Program-made: the position numbers and the translations under genes
The notes under the pieces: model-generated
Databases searched by the model: none
What the model was told of the DNA's origin: nothing
Seen by the model: the letters and a program-made list of their open reading frames with translations, nothing else
NCBI RefSeq assembly: GCF_003264115.1
Contig: NZ_CP021912.1
Location: 1,967,001-2,031,000, forward strand
Source: Erythrobacter sp. KY5
GTDB lineage: Bacteria > Pseudomonadota > Alphaproteobacteria > Sphingomonadales > Sphingomonadaceae
DNA: 64,000 nt
Direction: 5' to 3'
In this document: positions 25,245 through 34,456 of the stretch, piece by piece
How the letters are laid out: each line of letters opens with the position of its first letter
Numbering within the stretch: position 1 is the stretch's first letter

Positions 25245-25802
25245 ATGAAGAAGTCCCTTTTTGCACTTGGCCTGCTTGCCACCACTGCCGCTTGCGGTGG
25301 CGCTGCGGAAGCTCCCGCCACCGAAGGCGACACTGTCGCTGCAACCGAAGTCGTCGCTGAAACCGGCCTCTACGCCGACCTTGGCGGCGCGCCCACCGGT
25401 CCCGTCTATCGCGAAAACAAGAGCGATACGCTCGCCGTTTCGGGTTACGACGTGGTCAGCTATTTCACCGGCGACGGCGTCCCGGTCGAAGGCACCGAGG
25501 ACATCACCGTGCGCTATCAGGGTTATGACTATCGCTTCGCCAGTCAGGAGAACGCTGACACTTTCATCGAAGACCCGGCCAAGTACGCCCCGGCCTATGG
25601 CGGCTACTGCGCATGGGCGCTGGGTGCCAACGATGCGCTGGCACCGGGCGATCCGAATGTCTACGAGATCGTCGATGGTACGCTTTATCTGAACTTCAGC
25701 GAAGATGTTCAGGGCCGCTGGCAGGCAGACATTCCCGGCTTCATCGAAAGCGCGGACGTGAATTACCCCACCCACTCGCCTGATGAGCACTATCAGGACT
25801 GA
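25245..25802 (+). CDS. YHS-domain lipoprotein
   Basis: A 185-aa predicted lipoprotein. The signal peptide ends in a lipobox (LLATTAAC, cysteine near residue 16), followed by an Ala/Glu/Thr-rich linker. The C-terminal half is a YHS-like domain: LAVSGYDVVSYFTGDGVPVEG, then YRFASQENADTFIEDPAKYAPAYGGYCAWAL. YHS domains are thought to bind metals, and periplasmic members of this type are common but uncharacterised. A perfect AGGAGG (25231-25236) eight bases upstream fixes the start. A strong terminator follows. Confidence 0.8.
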   Translation: MKKSLFALGLLATTAACGGAAEAPATEGDTVAATEVVAETGLYADLGGAPTGPVYRENKSDTLAVSGYDVVSYFTGDGVPVEGTEDITVRYQGYDYRFASQENADTFIEDPAKYAPAYGGYCAWALGANDALAPGDPNVYEIVDGTLYLNFSEDVQGRWQADIPGFIESADVNYPTHSPDEHYQD

Positions 25803-25833
25803 TACGCTCTAAGCCCTCTCGGGCTGCAGAGAG

Positions 25834-25866
25834 ACCCCGCTGCTCGCAAGAGTGGCGGGGTTTTTC
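25834..25866 (+). terminator. Rho-independent terminator after the YHS gene
   Basis: ACCCCGC (25834-25840) pairs with GCGGGGT across a further partly paired segment, and five Ts follow from 25861. The opposite strand also ends in a short T-run context, so it may serve the convergent lipoprotein gene at 25879 as well. Confidence 0.85.
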
Positions 25867-25878
25867 TGTTGGCAAATC

Positions 25879-26310
25879 TCATCCACACCGCGCGTCGCGG
25901 ATGACGCCGAGATTGTCGAGCATCAGGTTCAGTCGCGGATTAGTGGGGTCAGGCCGGACATAGGGGCTGCCTGCGGGAATGAAGCGCACTTCGCTTGCCC
26001 CGGCGGCCACGGTCATGATCTGCGCGCGGGTCGCATCGTCGGCGGGCTTTCCGATGAACGGGCCCATTTCGTTGGCCCCGCATGTCGCGCTTTGCGGATC
26101 GGTGGCAGTGCCGGGTGAGTAGGCTCCCTCTGCCGCACCTTCGAGCGGAGCGGCAACGGTGGGGGCAACCGTGGCCTGCGCATTGGGAGCGCCGCCATTG
26201 ATGCGGGCGGCAAAATCGTCGGCGCTGTTGGACGTGTCTGGCTCCTCCCCGCCGCAAGCGGCAAGCGCGAGCAGGGTGGGAACGGCGATGATGGCAGAGA
26301 GCTTGGTCAT
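25879..26310 (-). CDS. Small lipoprotein resembling I78-family peptidase inhibitors
   Basis: A 143-aa predicted lipoprotein with lipobox LLALAAC. After a low-complexity Ala/Pro/Thr linker comes a C-terminal domain of about 65 residues: CGANEMGPFIGKPADDATRAQI..., then VRFIPAGSPYVRPDPTNPRLNLMLDNLGVIRDARCG. The pattern of an early C-x-A, G-K/Q, then R-x-I-x-PG and a final CG matches the I78 inhibitor-like fold. A second member is at 27910-28311. The target is unknown; inhibition is inferred from the family. Confidence 0.65.
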   Translation of the reverse strand: MTKLSAIIAVPTLLALAACGGEEPDTSNSADDFAARINGGAPNAQATVAPTVAAPLEGAAEGAYSPGTATDPQSATCGANEMGPFIGKPADDATRAQIMTVAAGASEVRFIPAGSPYVRPDPTNPRLNLMLDNLGVIRDARCG

Positions 26311-26368
26311 GGCGTGTCTCTTATGTGAAAATGCGTGGCAGCGCTAAGGCGCTTCTACCGTTACAACA

Positions 26369-27568
26369 TCATGACAGCGAACGCGCGCGCAACCTGTCGC
26401 TTGTCAGCTGATCCACGCTTGTCACTCCCATCAAGCGCATACCGCGTTCGATCTCGTCCTTCAGAATGTCGAGCGCGCGGGTAACGCCTGCTTCACCCGC
26501 AGCCGCCAGCGCGTAGAGGTAAAGCCTGCCGCCCGAGGCCGCCGTAGCACCGCCGCACATGGCTTTGAGCACATGCGTCCCGCGCCTGACACCGCCGTCG
26601 CAAATTATCTCGATCTCGCCCCCGACCGCATCGACAATTTCGGCCAGCTGGTCAAAAGGCGCGCGGCTGCCGTCCAGTTGCCTGCCGCCATGATTGGAGA
26701 TCATGATCGCATCGGCGCCAATCTCGACCGCGCGGCGTGCATCGCCCGCGCTCATCACGCCCTTGAGCACGAAAGTCCCGCCCCATTGTTCGCGAATGGC
26801 GGCGGCGGTCGACCAGTCCATCGAGGTGTCGAGCATCGTGTTGAAATATTCCGCAATGCTGACCGCCTCGCTCGACCCTTCGCTGACATGCGTATCGAGG
26901 TTTGGCAGGCGAAACTTCCCGCGAAAGAGATAGTCAAGCGTCCAGCGCGGGCGCGTGGCGTAACTCCAAACGCTTGCGGGGGTGAAGCGGGGCGGGGTGG
27001 TGAAGCCGCTCCTCAGGCACCGTTCGCGCTTGCCCGATACGATAGTGTCGACGGTCAGTGCCAGCGCATCGAAACGGGCCGCCTGGCAACGCTCGATCAT
27101 GTGAGTGTTCAGCCCCTTGTCCTTGTGGACGTAAAGCTGAAACAACTTGGGACCGGAAGTCAGCGCGGCGATCTCTTCGATGCTGCGCGTTGCAAGGCTG
27201 GAAATGCCGAACCACAGCCCGTGCTTTTCAGCCGCCCGCGCAACCGCCGTCTCGCCCTGCCAGTGGAACGCGCGCTGAACGGCGGTTGGCGACAGCATCA
27301 GCGGCAAGGCGCTCTGGCGCCCCAGGATCGTGCAGGACGTGTCGATCTTCTCCACTCCGGCCAGCACGTCGGGCACCAGGTCGATGCCGTCGTAACTCGC
27401 CGTGTTGCGCGCCTTGGTCAGCTCGTCATCTGCTGCGCCGTCGATGTAGTCGAACACCGGGAAGGGCAGCCGCGCTTTCGCCAGCTTTCGAAAGTCATCG
27501 ATATTGTGGCAGTCGCTCAGCCGCATGCGCATCCCGTCCTGTTGTGCCTTGGTCAGCGTCTTAGCCAA
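26369..27568 (-). CDS. FMN-dependent alpha-hydroxy-acid oxidase/dehydrogenase (LldD-like)
   Basis: A 399-aa member of the family of L-lactate dehydrogenase, glycolate oxidase and mandelate dehydrogenase. The N-terminus FPVFDYIDGAADDELT, the substrate arginine region and catalytic histidine in SNHGGRQLDG, and GGVRRGTHVLKAM with the following FMN-phosphate loop are all present. The active-site set is complete. The exact 2-hydroxyacid cannot be assigned. The gene precedes the I78-like lipoprotein gene at 26310 by 58 bases. Confidence 0.85.
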   Translation of the reverse strand: MAKTLTKAQQDGMRMRLSDCHNIDDFRKLAKARLPFPVFDYIDGAADDELTKARNTASYDGIDLVPDVLAGVEKIDTSCTILGRQSALPLMLSPTAVQRAFHWQGETAVARAAEKHGLWFGISSLATRSIEEIAALTSGPKLFQLYVHKDKGLNTHMIERCQAARFDALALTVDTIVSGKRERCLRSGFTTPPRFTPASVWSYATRPRWTLDYLFRGKFRLPNLDTHVSEGSSEAVSIAEYFNTMLDTSMDWSTAAAIREQWGGTFVLKGVMSAGDARRAVEIGADAIMISNHGGRQLDGSRAPFDQLAEIVDAVGGEIEIICDGGVRRGTHVLKAMCGGATAASGGRLYLYALAAAGEAGVTRALDILKDEIERGMRLMGVTSVDQLTSDRLRARSLS

Positions 27569-27909
27569 AGCGCGCCCGGTGTCGAGAGAATGCCGCCGGA
27601 TGCAGGCCCCCGGATCGTTTTCGAATTTCTTGTGCGGCAGGTGTCACCAATCGGCACGACCGAACGAATAGTCATGTGTGCGCCCGCTGCCTGACGGGTG
27701 CGCGCTTGGGTGTGGCCGGGGAACGTTCCTCCTAATGCCTCGGTCACATCCTTTTTCGAATGACAAGAGGAACAGCGCGATGGCCAGAGGAACGGGCCTG
27801 ACCGCAAACAGAAAACGCCCGCGGGACCGTTAAAGTCTCGCGGGCGTTTCCTCCTGCGAACGTCAGAACCTCTGATCGGTGCTGCGTTGCTATTTGGTTT
27901 GTCGAGCAA
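27569..27909. other. Intergenic region with a terminator and the hydroxy-acid oxidase promoter
   Basis: About 340 bases without a supported gene. The 118-aa minus-strand frame across it runs through the terminator hairpin and looks spurious. The only clear element is the hairpin at 27813-27849; the rest presumably holds the promoter of the gene starting at 27568. Confidence 0.5.
27813..27849 (-). terminator. Terminator hairpin at the end of the ilv gene run
   Basis: AAACGCCCGCGGGAC and GTCTCGCGGGCGTTT form a 15-bp stem with one wobble pair and a seven-base loop. On the minus strand the stem is followed by a T-rich stretch (TTTTCTGTTTG). It lies 60 bases after the lipoprotein stop at 27910. 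Confidence 0.82.
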
Positions 27910-28311
27910 TCAGCCGCAGAACACCTCGGTGATGGTGCTGTCTTCATCGGCTCGGATGTTGAGGCGGTCTGGATTGGTCGAGCCTGCTTCGGCTTCCGCT
28001 TCGACATCGACTTCCTCGCCTGGCTCGAGGAAGCGCACGATCGCCTGCGGTTCGATGGCGTCCAGCAGAGCGGTGCGGCTTTCAAGGTTCAGCGTCTGAC
28101 CGACGAATGGCTCGGCAAGATTGGCGCGGCAGGCGCTATCGATTTCGCCCACTTCTTCGGCGGCAACTTCGGGTTCCGGCAAGGCGCGCTCGACAGCGGC
28201 CACATCGACCGGGGCATCAGGCATGGGTTCTGCGTCGGCGCTGGTCGCCTCACCGCAAGCCGACAGGGCAAGCGGAAGGGCGACGAGAGCGGTGATGGCG
28301 GCAGTTTTCAT
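27910..28311 (-). CDS. Second I78-like small lipoprotein
   Basis: A 133-aa predicted lipoprotein with lipobox LALSAC. An acidic Ala/Glu/Pro-rich linker precedes an I78-like domain: CRANLAEPFVGQTLNLESRTALLDAI, VRFLEPGEEVDVE and a final TEVFCG. The ATG at 28311 is chosen because AGGA lies about eight bases upstream; an ATG at 28317 is too close to it. It follows the DUF4329 gene on the same strand by 44 bases and ends before a strong terminator, so it is probably the last gene of the ilv transcript. Confidence 0.65.
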   Translation of the reverse strand: MKTAAITALVALPLALSACGEATSADAEPMPDAPVDVAAVERALPEPEVAAEEVGEIDSACRANLAEPFVGQTLNLESRTALLDAIEPQAIVRFLEPGEEVDVEAEAEAGSTNPDRLNIRADEDSTITEVFCG

Positions 28312-28355
28312 AGTCATGTTCCTAGCAATACACGAAAAGGGGTGAAAGTTCCGCA

Positions 28356-28952
28356 TCAGCACTCCGACCGTGCGAAGGAGAAACGCTCTTCCAGCTGGGC
28401 GAGCGTGTAGGTTTGGGCGATCATGTCACCGGGGCAGGGGACATAAGACGGGTCCTGCGTGAGGCAGCCTTCGCCGCACACCATGCGAGCGGTCGCAGTT
28501 TCATGGTCGATATGCCAGAGCCGCCCGCCGGGGGTCGCGACATATCCATCCATGCCGCTTGCGACGTCGCTCCTTATGTCGATGGTGGAGGGGACTTCGC
28601 CGTCATAGGCTTCCGAATGTTTCCCGTGCGTGTGGAAGCTTGCAACGGGAACCATGCCCGGTTCGTCGAAATAGGCGATGTTGCAACTGGCCTGTTCGCC
28701 GGGGCGCGAGTTTGTCGCGCCGAGCGTTCCATCGCTGGTTTCGAAGACGATCCCGCAAAGCTCGATATCGCCGGCGAAGCTTTGAGGTTGAAGCGCGTCC
28801 AGCCGTTCTTTTGCGAAGGCCTGCACTTCGGGCTGAGCAATGGTCGCGACGAGGGCGTCAGTGCCTTTCACATTCAGATAGGCACGCGCCACGATCACCA
28901 CGAAGGCGAGCGCGCAAATGGCGTAGATAATGCGGGTGGTGGACGAGTTCAT
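28356..28952 (-). CDS. DUF4329-like membrane-anchored protein with a JAMM-like motif
   Basis: A 198-aa protein with one N-terminal membrane segment (IIYAICALAFVVIVARAYL, about 8-26). The soluble part reads as DUF4329. It has ELCGIVFETSDG, then SFHTHGKHSEAYDGEVPSTIDIRSD, giving H107-x-H109 and S122-x-x-D125. This resembles the HxH-Sx2D metal site of JAMM/MPN peptidases with a longer loop. Several cysteines follow, suggesting disulfides outside the cytoplasm. It begins 19 bases after ilvC, so it is probably cotranscribed. The function is unknown. Confidence 0.65.
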   Translation of the reverse strand: MNSSTTRIIYAICALAFVVIVARAYLNVKGTDALVATIAQPEVQAFAKERLDALQPQSFAGDIELCGIVFETSDGTLGATNSRPGEQASCNIAYFDEPGMVPVASFHTHGKHSEAYDGEVPSTIDIRSDVASGMDGYVATPGGRLWHIDHETATARMVCGEGCLTQDPSYVPCPGDMIAQTYTLAQLEERFSFARSEC

Positions 28953-28971
28953 GCGCCCACCACCCGTGCCT

Positions 28972-30567
<1,596 letters not shown>

Positions 30568-30568
<1 letters not shown>

Positions 30569-32322
30569 CACACAAGAGCCTTCGCTTCGTCGTCCATCGT
30601 CCCCTCGACGCTGTCGCCATAAAGCAGCATGTCGGTATGCGCAGCGCCGGACGGAATCATCGGCAGGCAATTGGCATCCTGGGCAACGCAGCAATCGACG
30701 ATCACCGGACCATCATGCGCCATCATTTCCATGATCCCTGCATCGAGCCCGGCTTCCTCCGTGATGCGAATACCCTTCCAGCCATAAGCTTCGCCAAGCG
30801 CGACGAAATCAGGAAGGCTGTCGCTGTAGGAGTTCGAATACCGGCTCTCATAGGTCAGTTCCTGCCACTGGCGGACCATGCCCATATATTCGTTGTTGAG
30901 GATGAAGATCTTGATCGGCAGGCGATACTGCGATGCCGTGCCAAGCTCCTGAATGTTCATCTGGATCGAGGCTTCACCGGCAATATCGATCACCAGCGCG
31001 TCCGGATGGCCCAGCTGTGCGCCGATGGCCGCCGGCATACCGTAGCCCATGGTGCCGAGCCCGCCGCTGGTGAGCCACTTGTTGGGTTCATCGAAACCGA
31101 AATATTGCGCAGCCCACATCTGGTGCTGGCCCACCTCGGTCGAGACGATGGGCTTTCTATTCTTCGTCAGAGCGTAGAGCCGCTCGACCGCCTTTTGCGG
31201 CATGATGGCGTTCGGGTTCTTCTTCGACCGTTCGGGATAGGAAAGGCACTCACGCGCGCGCCATCCGGCGATGCGGGCTTTCCATTCGCCAAGATCACGC
31301 GGTTTGCGCGTTCCCCACGCTTCGACCAACTGGCCAAGCACGGTCGCGCAGTCGCCGACGATCCCGATATCGACCGGTACAGTCTTGTTGATCGAGCTGC
31401 GGTCGATGTCGATGTGGATTTTCTTGCTCTCGGGCGAAAAAGCATCGAGCCGTCCGGTCACGCGGTCATCAAAGCGCGCGCCGACGCAGACCATCACGTC
31501 GCACTTATTCATCGCCATGTTGGCTTCGTAAGTGCCATGCATACCCAGCATGCCGAGCCAGTCGGGATGAGTGTTCGGGAATGCGCCAAGCCCCATCAGC
31601 GTCGATGTAAGCGGCGCGTTGGTCAGATCCTGCAACTTGCGGAGCAGCTCGCTGGCTTCGGGGCCTGAATTGATGACGCCGCCGCCTGTGTACAGGATCG
31701 GCGCATCTGCGTTTGCGATAAGGTCGACAGCTTCCGCAATCTGGTCAGCGGGCGCGACCATTTGCGGCGCATAGCGATGCGATCCGGGCGCGACGTAGGA
31801 ACTGCTTTTCGACGGGACCGCAATCTGTACGTCTTTGGGAATATCGACAACGACCGGGCCCGGGCGGCCCGTCGTGGCGATGCGGAAAGCTTCCTCGACC
31901 GTTGCGACAAGGTCGGCCGGGTCTTTGACGAGGTAATTATGTTTGGTGCAGTGGCGGGTGATGCCGACCGTATCGGCTTCCTGGAATGCATCGGTTCCGA
32001 TTAGCCCGGTGGGAACCTGTCCGGTGATAACCACCAGCGGAATCGAGTCCATATACGCATCGGCAATTGCGGTGACCGCATTGGTTGCGCCAGGCCCGCT
32101 GGTGACGAGAACGACGCCCGGCTTACCCGTCGCGCGCGCGTACCCTTCGGCGGCGTGACCCGCGCCTGCTTCATGGCGCACGAGAATGTGGCGAATGCGT
32201 TCGTCTCCGAAAAGCTCGTCGTAAATGGGAAGGACCGCGCCGCCCGGATATCCGAATACGAATTCGACCCCCTGATCGACCAGGCATTCCATCAACAAGG
32301 CGGCTCCTGAACGCTGCGCCAC
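30568..32322 (-). CDS. ilvB: Acetolactate synthase large (catalytic) subunit
   Basis: A ThDP-dependent catalytic subunit of 584 aa. The N-terminal catalytic region has [19 protein letters not shown] with the conserved glutamate motif [21 protein letters not shown]. The ThDP-magnesium motif is GDA-like ([12 protein letters not shown], then [15 protein letters not shown]). It joins pyruvate units, or pyruvate with 2-oxobutyrate, at the entry to branched-chain synthesis. Expression is predicted to be controlled by the leader peptide and attenuator at 32341-32442. The symbol ilvI would be equally valid. Confidence 0.95.
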
Positions 32323-32340
32323 TTTTATTCTCCTAGATAT

Positions 32341-32375
32341 GAAAACGGCCCGAAGCGGATATTCGCATCGGGCCG
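32341..32375 (-). terminator. Attenuator hairpin of the ilvB leader
   Basis: On the minus strand CGGCCCGA pairs with TCGGGCCG (8 bp), with a further GCG/CGC stem after a T-T mismatch and a six-base loop, then TTTT. It lies 31 bases after the leader-peptide stop and 18 bases before ilvB. The 5' arm can alternatively pair with CGGGC at the leader stop, giving an antiterminator. Confidence 0.85.
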
Positions 32376-32406
32376 GTCAGGATATTCGTGTTTCACAAAT
32401 TCCCGG

Positions 32407-32442
32407 TCAGCCCGTTACCCCTACAAGAATGACAATAAGCAT
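32407..32442 (-). CDS. ilvB leader peptide (MLIVILVGVTG)
   Basis: An 11-residue open frame, MLIVILVGVTG, with seven Ile, Leu or Val codons in its first nine positions. It lies between a sigma-70-like promoter and a terminator hairpin directly upstream of the acetolactate synthase genes. This is the classical design for attenuation by charged tRNA-Ile/Leu/Val: shortage stalls the ribosome and prevents the terminator. Confidence 0.9.
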   Translation of the reverse strand: MLIVILVGVTG

Positions 32443-32545
32443 GACCGAAACCTCAAAACTGCTGTGCGCTACGCCGTGTAGCGGTCTTTTGTGACAAACC
32501 CAAGTGCGTAGCCTCTCGCGAACCGAAGGGCTGTGTTGGAGAGCG

Positions 32546-32574
32546 TCGCTATAGGTTAGAATATAACGCGTCAA
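32546..32574 (-). promoter_or_regulatory. Predicted ilv operon promoter
   Basis: TTGACG (32569-32574, minus strand) is followed after 17 bases by TAGCGA (32546-32551); TATAGC (32548-32553) with a 15-base spacer is the alternative -10. It lies just after the miaA stop and about 100 bases before the leader peptide. Confidence 0.55.
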
Positions 32575-32577
32575 TGA

Positions 32578-33537
32578 TTAAGTTTGAAATAATCCTGCAA
32601 AAATGGATTTGGTGTCGATATTTTGGGACTCGACACGGTTCCAATCTTCCGGACACTGATTGCGCAGCCACGTGAATTGGCGCTTCGCATATTGGCGCGT
32701 GGACCGGGCACCAGCCTCAATCGCCTCTTCCTTCGTTGCTTCGCCGCGGATCATGGCTGCGATCTCGGGTACGCCGATTGCGCGCATTACCGGAAGGTCG
32801 GGTGAAAGATCGCGGGCGAGCAGAGCCTCGACCTCTTCGACCGCGCCGCTATCGACCATCGCAGCAAAGCGAACGTCGCAGCGGTCATAGACCCACTGAC
32901 GCTCCGGCATCATCACGATAGCGTGAAGCGATACCTCGTCGCCGAGCCCCCCGGTCTTGGCCTGCTGCCAGTCGCCGAGTGTCACACCGGTCGAACGCTT
33001 CACTTCGAGCGCCCTTGCGATACGCTGCGTGTCACCCGGCTCCAACTCGGCAGCGCGCACGGGGTCTTCAATCTGGAGCGCCGCATAAGCGACCTGCTTT
33101 TCCATTGCGCGCACGACCTCGCGCACTTCTGGTTCGATTTCTGGGATGGGGGCGATGCCTTCGAGCAGGACTTTGAGATACATCCCCGTTCCGCCCACGA
33201 GTATCGGGACCAGGCCGCTCGCGTGACAATCCTCGATCTCGGCTTTCGCGCGGGCCGCCCAGTCTGCGGCCGAGCACGCTTCTGCCCCGTCCCAGGTACC
33301 GTAGAGTCGATGCTCGCACACGTCGCGCTCTTCCGCGCTTGGGGCAGCGGAAAGGATCGGGATATCCGCGTAAACCTGCATGGAATCGGCATTGATGATC
33401 ACGCCGGTCCGTCCGGACTTTTCCAGCTCTTTGGCAAGGTCGAGCGCATTCGCGCTCTTGCCGCTCGCGGTGGGCCCTGCAATGAGCGCGAGAGGCCGCG
33501 CGTCAGCGGTGCTGCTTGGAGATTTCTTGGTGCTCAT
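32578..33537 (-). CDS. miaA: MiaA, tRNA dimethylallyltransferase
   Basis: Adds a dimethylallyl group to A37 of tRNAs that read UNN codons; 319 aa. The P-loop is GPTASGKS at residues 21-28, followed by IINADSMQVYADIPILSAAP and the VGGTGMYLKVLLEGI motif. The C-terminal RSTRQYAKRQFTWLRNQ is diagnostic. The ATG at 33537 is used; the frame is open to 33621 but upstream residues are not family-like. It is divergent from serB with a 49-base gap. Confidence 0.95.
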   Translation of the reverse strand: MSTKKSPSSTADARPLALIAGPTASGKSANALDLAKELEKSGRTGVIINADSMQVYADIPILSAAPSAEERDVCEHRLYGTWDGAEACSAADWAARAKAEIEDCHASGLVPILVGGTGMYLKVLLEGIAPIPEIEPEVREVVRAMEKQVAYAALQIEDPVRAAELEPGDTQRIARALEVKRSTGVTLGDWQQAKTGGLGDEVSLHAIVMMPERQWVYDRCDVRFAAMVDSGAVEEVEALLARDLSPDLPVMRAIGVPEIAAMIRGEATKEEAIEAGARSTRQYAKRQFTWLRNQCPEDWNRVESQNIDTKSIFAGLFQT

Positions 33538-33586
33538 CGCGCGTCTGATAGCAGACCAGTCGAAATGGGAAACACAGCGCGATGAA

Positions 33587-34456
33587 ATGGACCGCGCCTT
33601 ACCGAAGGGCGTCGGTCGCATTCACGCGATCGGTAGAGCGATAGCGCCGGCTCAGTTGCGGCCCGACTCTTTCGTAAAGTTGCCGATTTCACCAACCGTT
33701 CTGGAGATGCAGTTCCCGTTCGATGACGCCGGCCTCGCTCACAAGATAATCAAGACGCATTTCGCGCCCACAGATTTTCTGTACAGCGATGAACGCATCA
33801 AGGTCCCCAGCTTGTTCATCTCGGACATGGATTCCACCATGATCGGGCAGGAATGTATCGATGAGCTTGCCGACTACGCCGGGATAAAGCCGCAGATCGC
33901 CGAGATCACCGAACGCGCCATGCAAGGCGAGCTCGACTTCGAAAGCGCGCTGCGCGAGCGAGTAGGTCTGCTCGAAGGGCTGGAGGAAAGCGCGATCGAC
34001 CGCTGTCTGGCTGAGCGGATCAGGCCGACACGGGGCGCAAAGACGCTGGTTTCGACGCTCAAGTCGCTGGGTTGTCGCTGCGTGCTGGTGACGGGCGGGT
34101 TTCACCATTTCGGCGACCGCGTGGCTGAATGGCTCGGGTTTGACCGGGTGGTGGGCAACCGGCTCCAGGTTGCCGATGGCAAGCTGACCGGAAAGCTCGA
34201 TGGGCCGATCTCGGATGCGAGCACCAAGCTCGCCGCGCTCAGGCAAGAAGCCGAATACCTGCCCGAAGGTGCGACCATCCTCGCCAGCGGGGACGGGGCA
34301 AACGACATCCCGATGATCGAAGCGGCGCATTACGGGTTCGCTTACCGCGCCAAGCCCCTTGCGCGTGCAGCAGCAAATGGCCGGGTCGACAGCGAGTATT
34401 TGACCGCGATCCTTTCTCTCCTCGGCATCGACCGTAAGGACTGGGTCGAGGCTTGA
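33587..34456 (+). CDS. serB: SerB, phosphoserine phosphatase
   Basis: A HAD-superfamily enzyme of 289 aa performing the last step of serine synthesis. The nucleophile motif is ISDMDSTMI (D80, D82), motif II is VTGGFHHF, and motif IV is GDGANDIPMI. The N-terminal ~70 residues form the usual short extra domain. The ATG at 33587 gives the family length; the frame is open further upstream but would run antisense into miaA. Its stop overlaps the TTG start of the acyltransferase gene. Confidence 0.93.
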   Translation: MDRALPKGVGRIHAIGRAIAPAQLRPDSFVKLPISPTVLEMQFPFDDAGLAHKIIKTHFAPTDFLYSDERIKVPSLFISDMDSTMIGQECIDELADYAGIKPQIAEITERAMQGELDFESALRERVGLLEGLEESAIDRCLAERIRPTRGAKTLVSTLKSLGCRCVLVTGGFHHFGDRVAEWLGFDRVVGNRLQVADGKLTGKLDGPISDASTKLAALRQEAEYLPEGATILASGDGANDIPMIEAAHYGFAYRAKPLARAAANGRVDSEYLTAILSLLGIDRKDWVEA

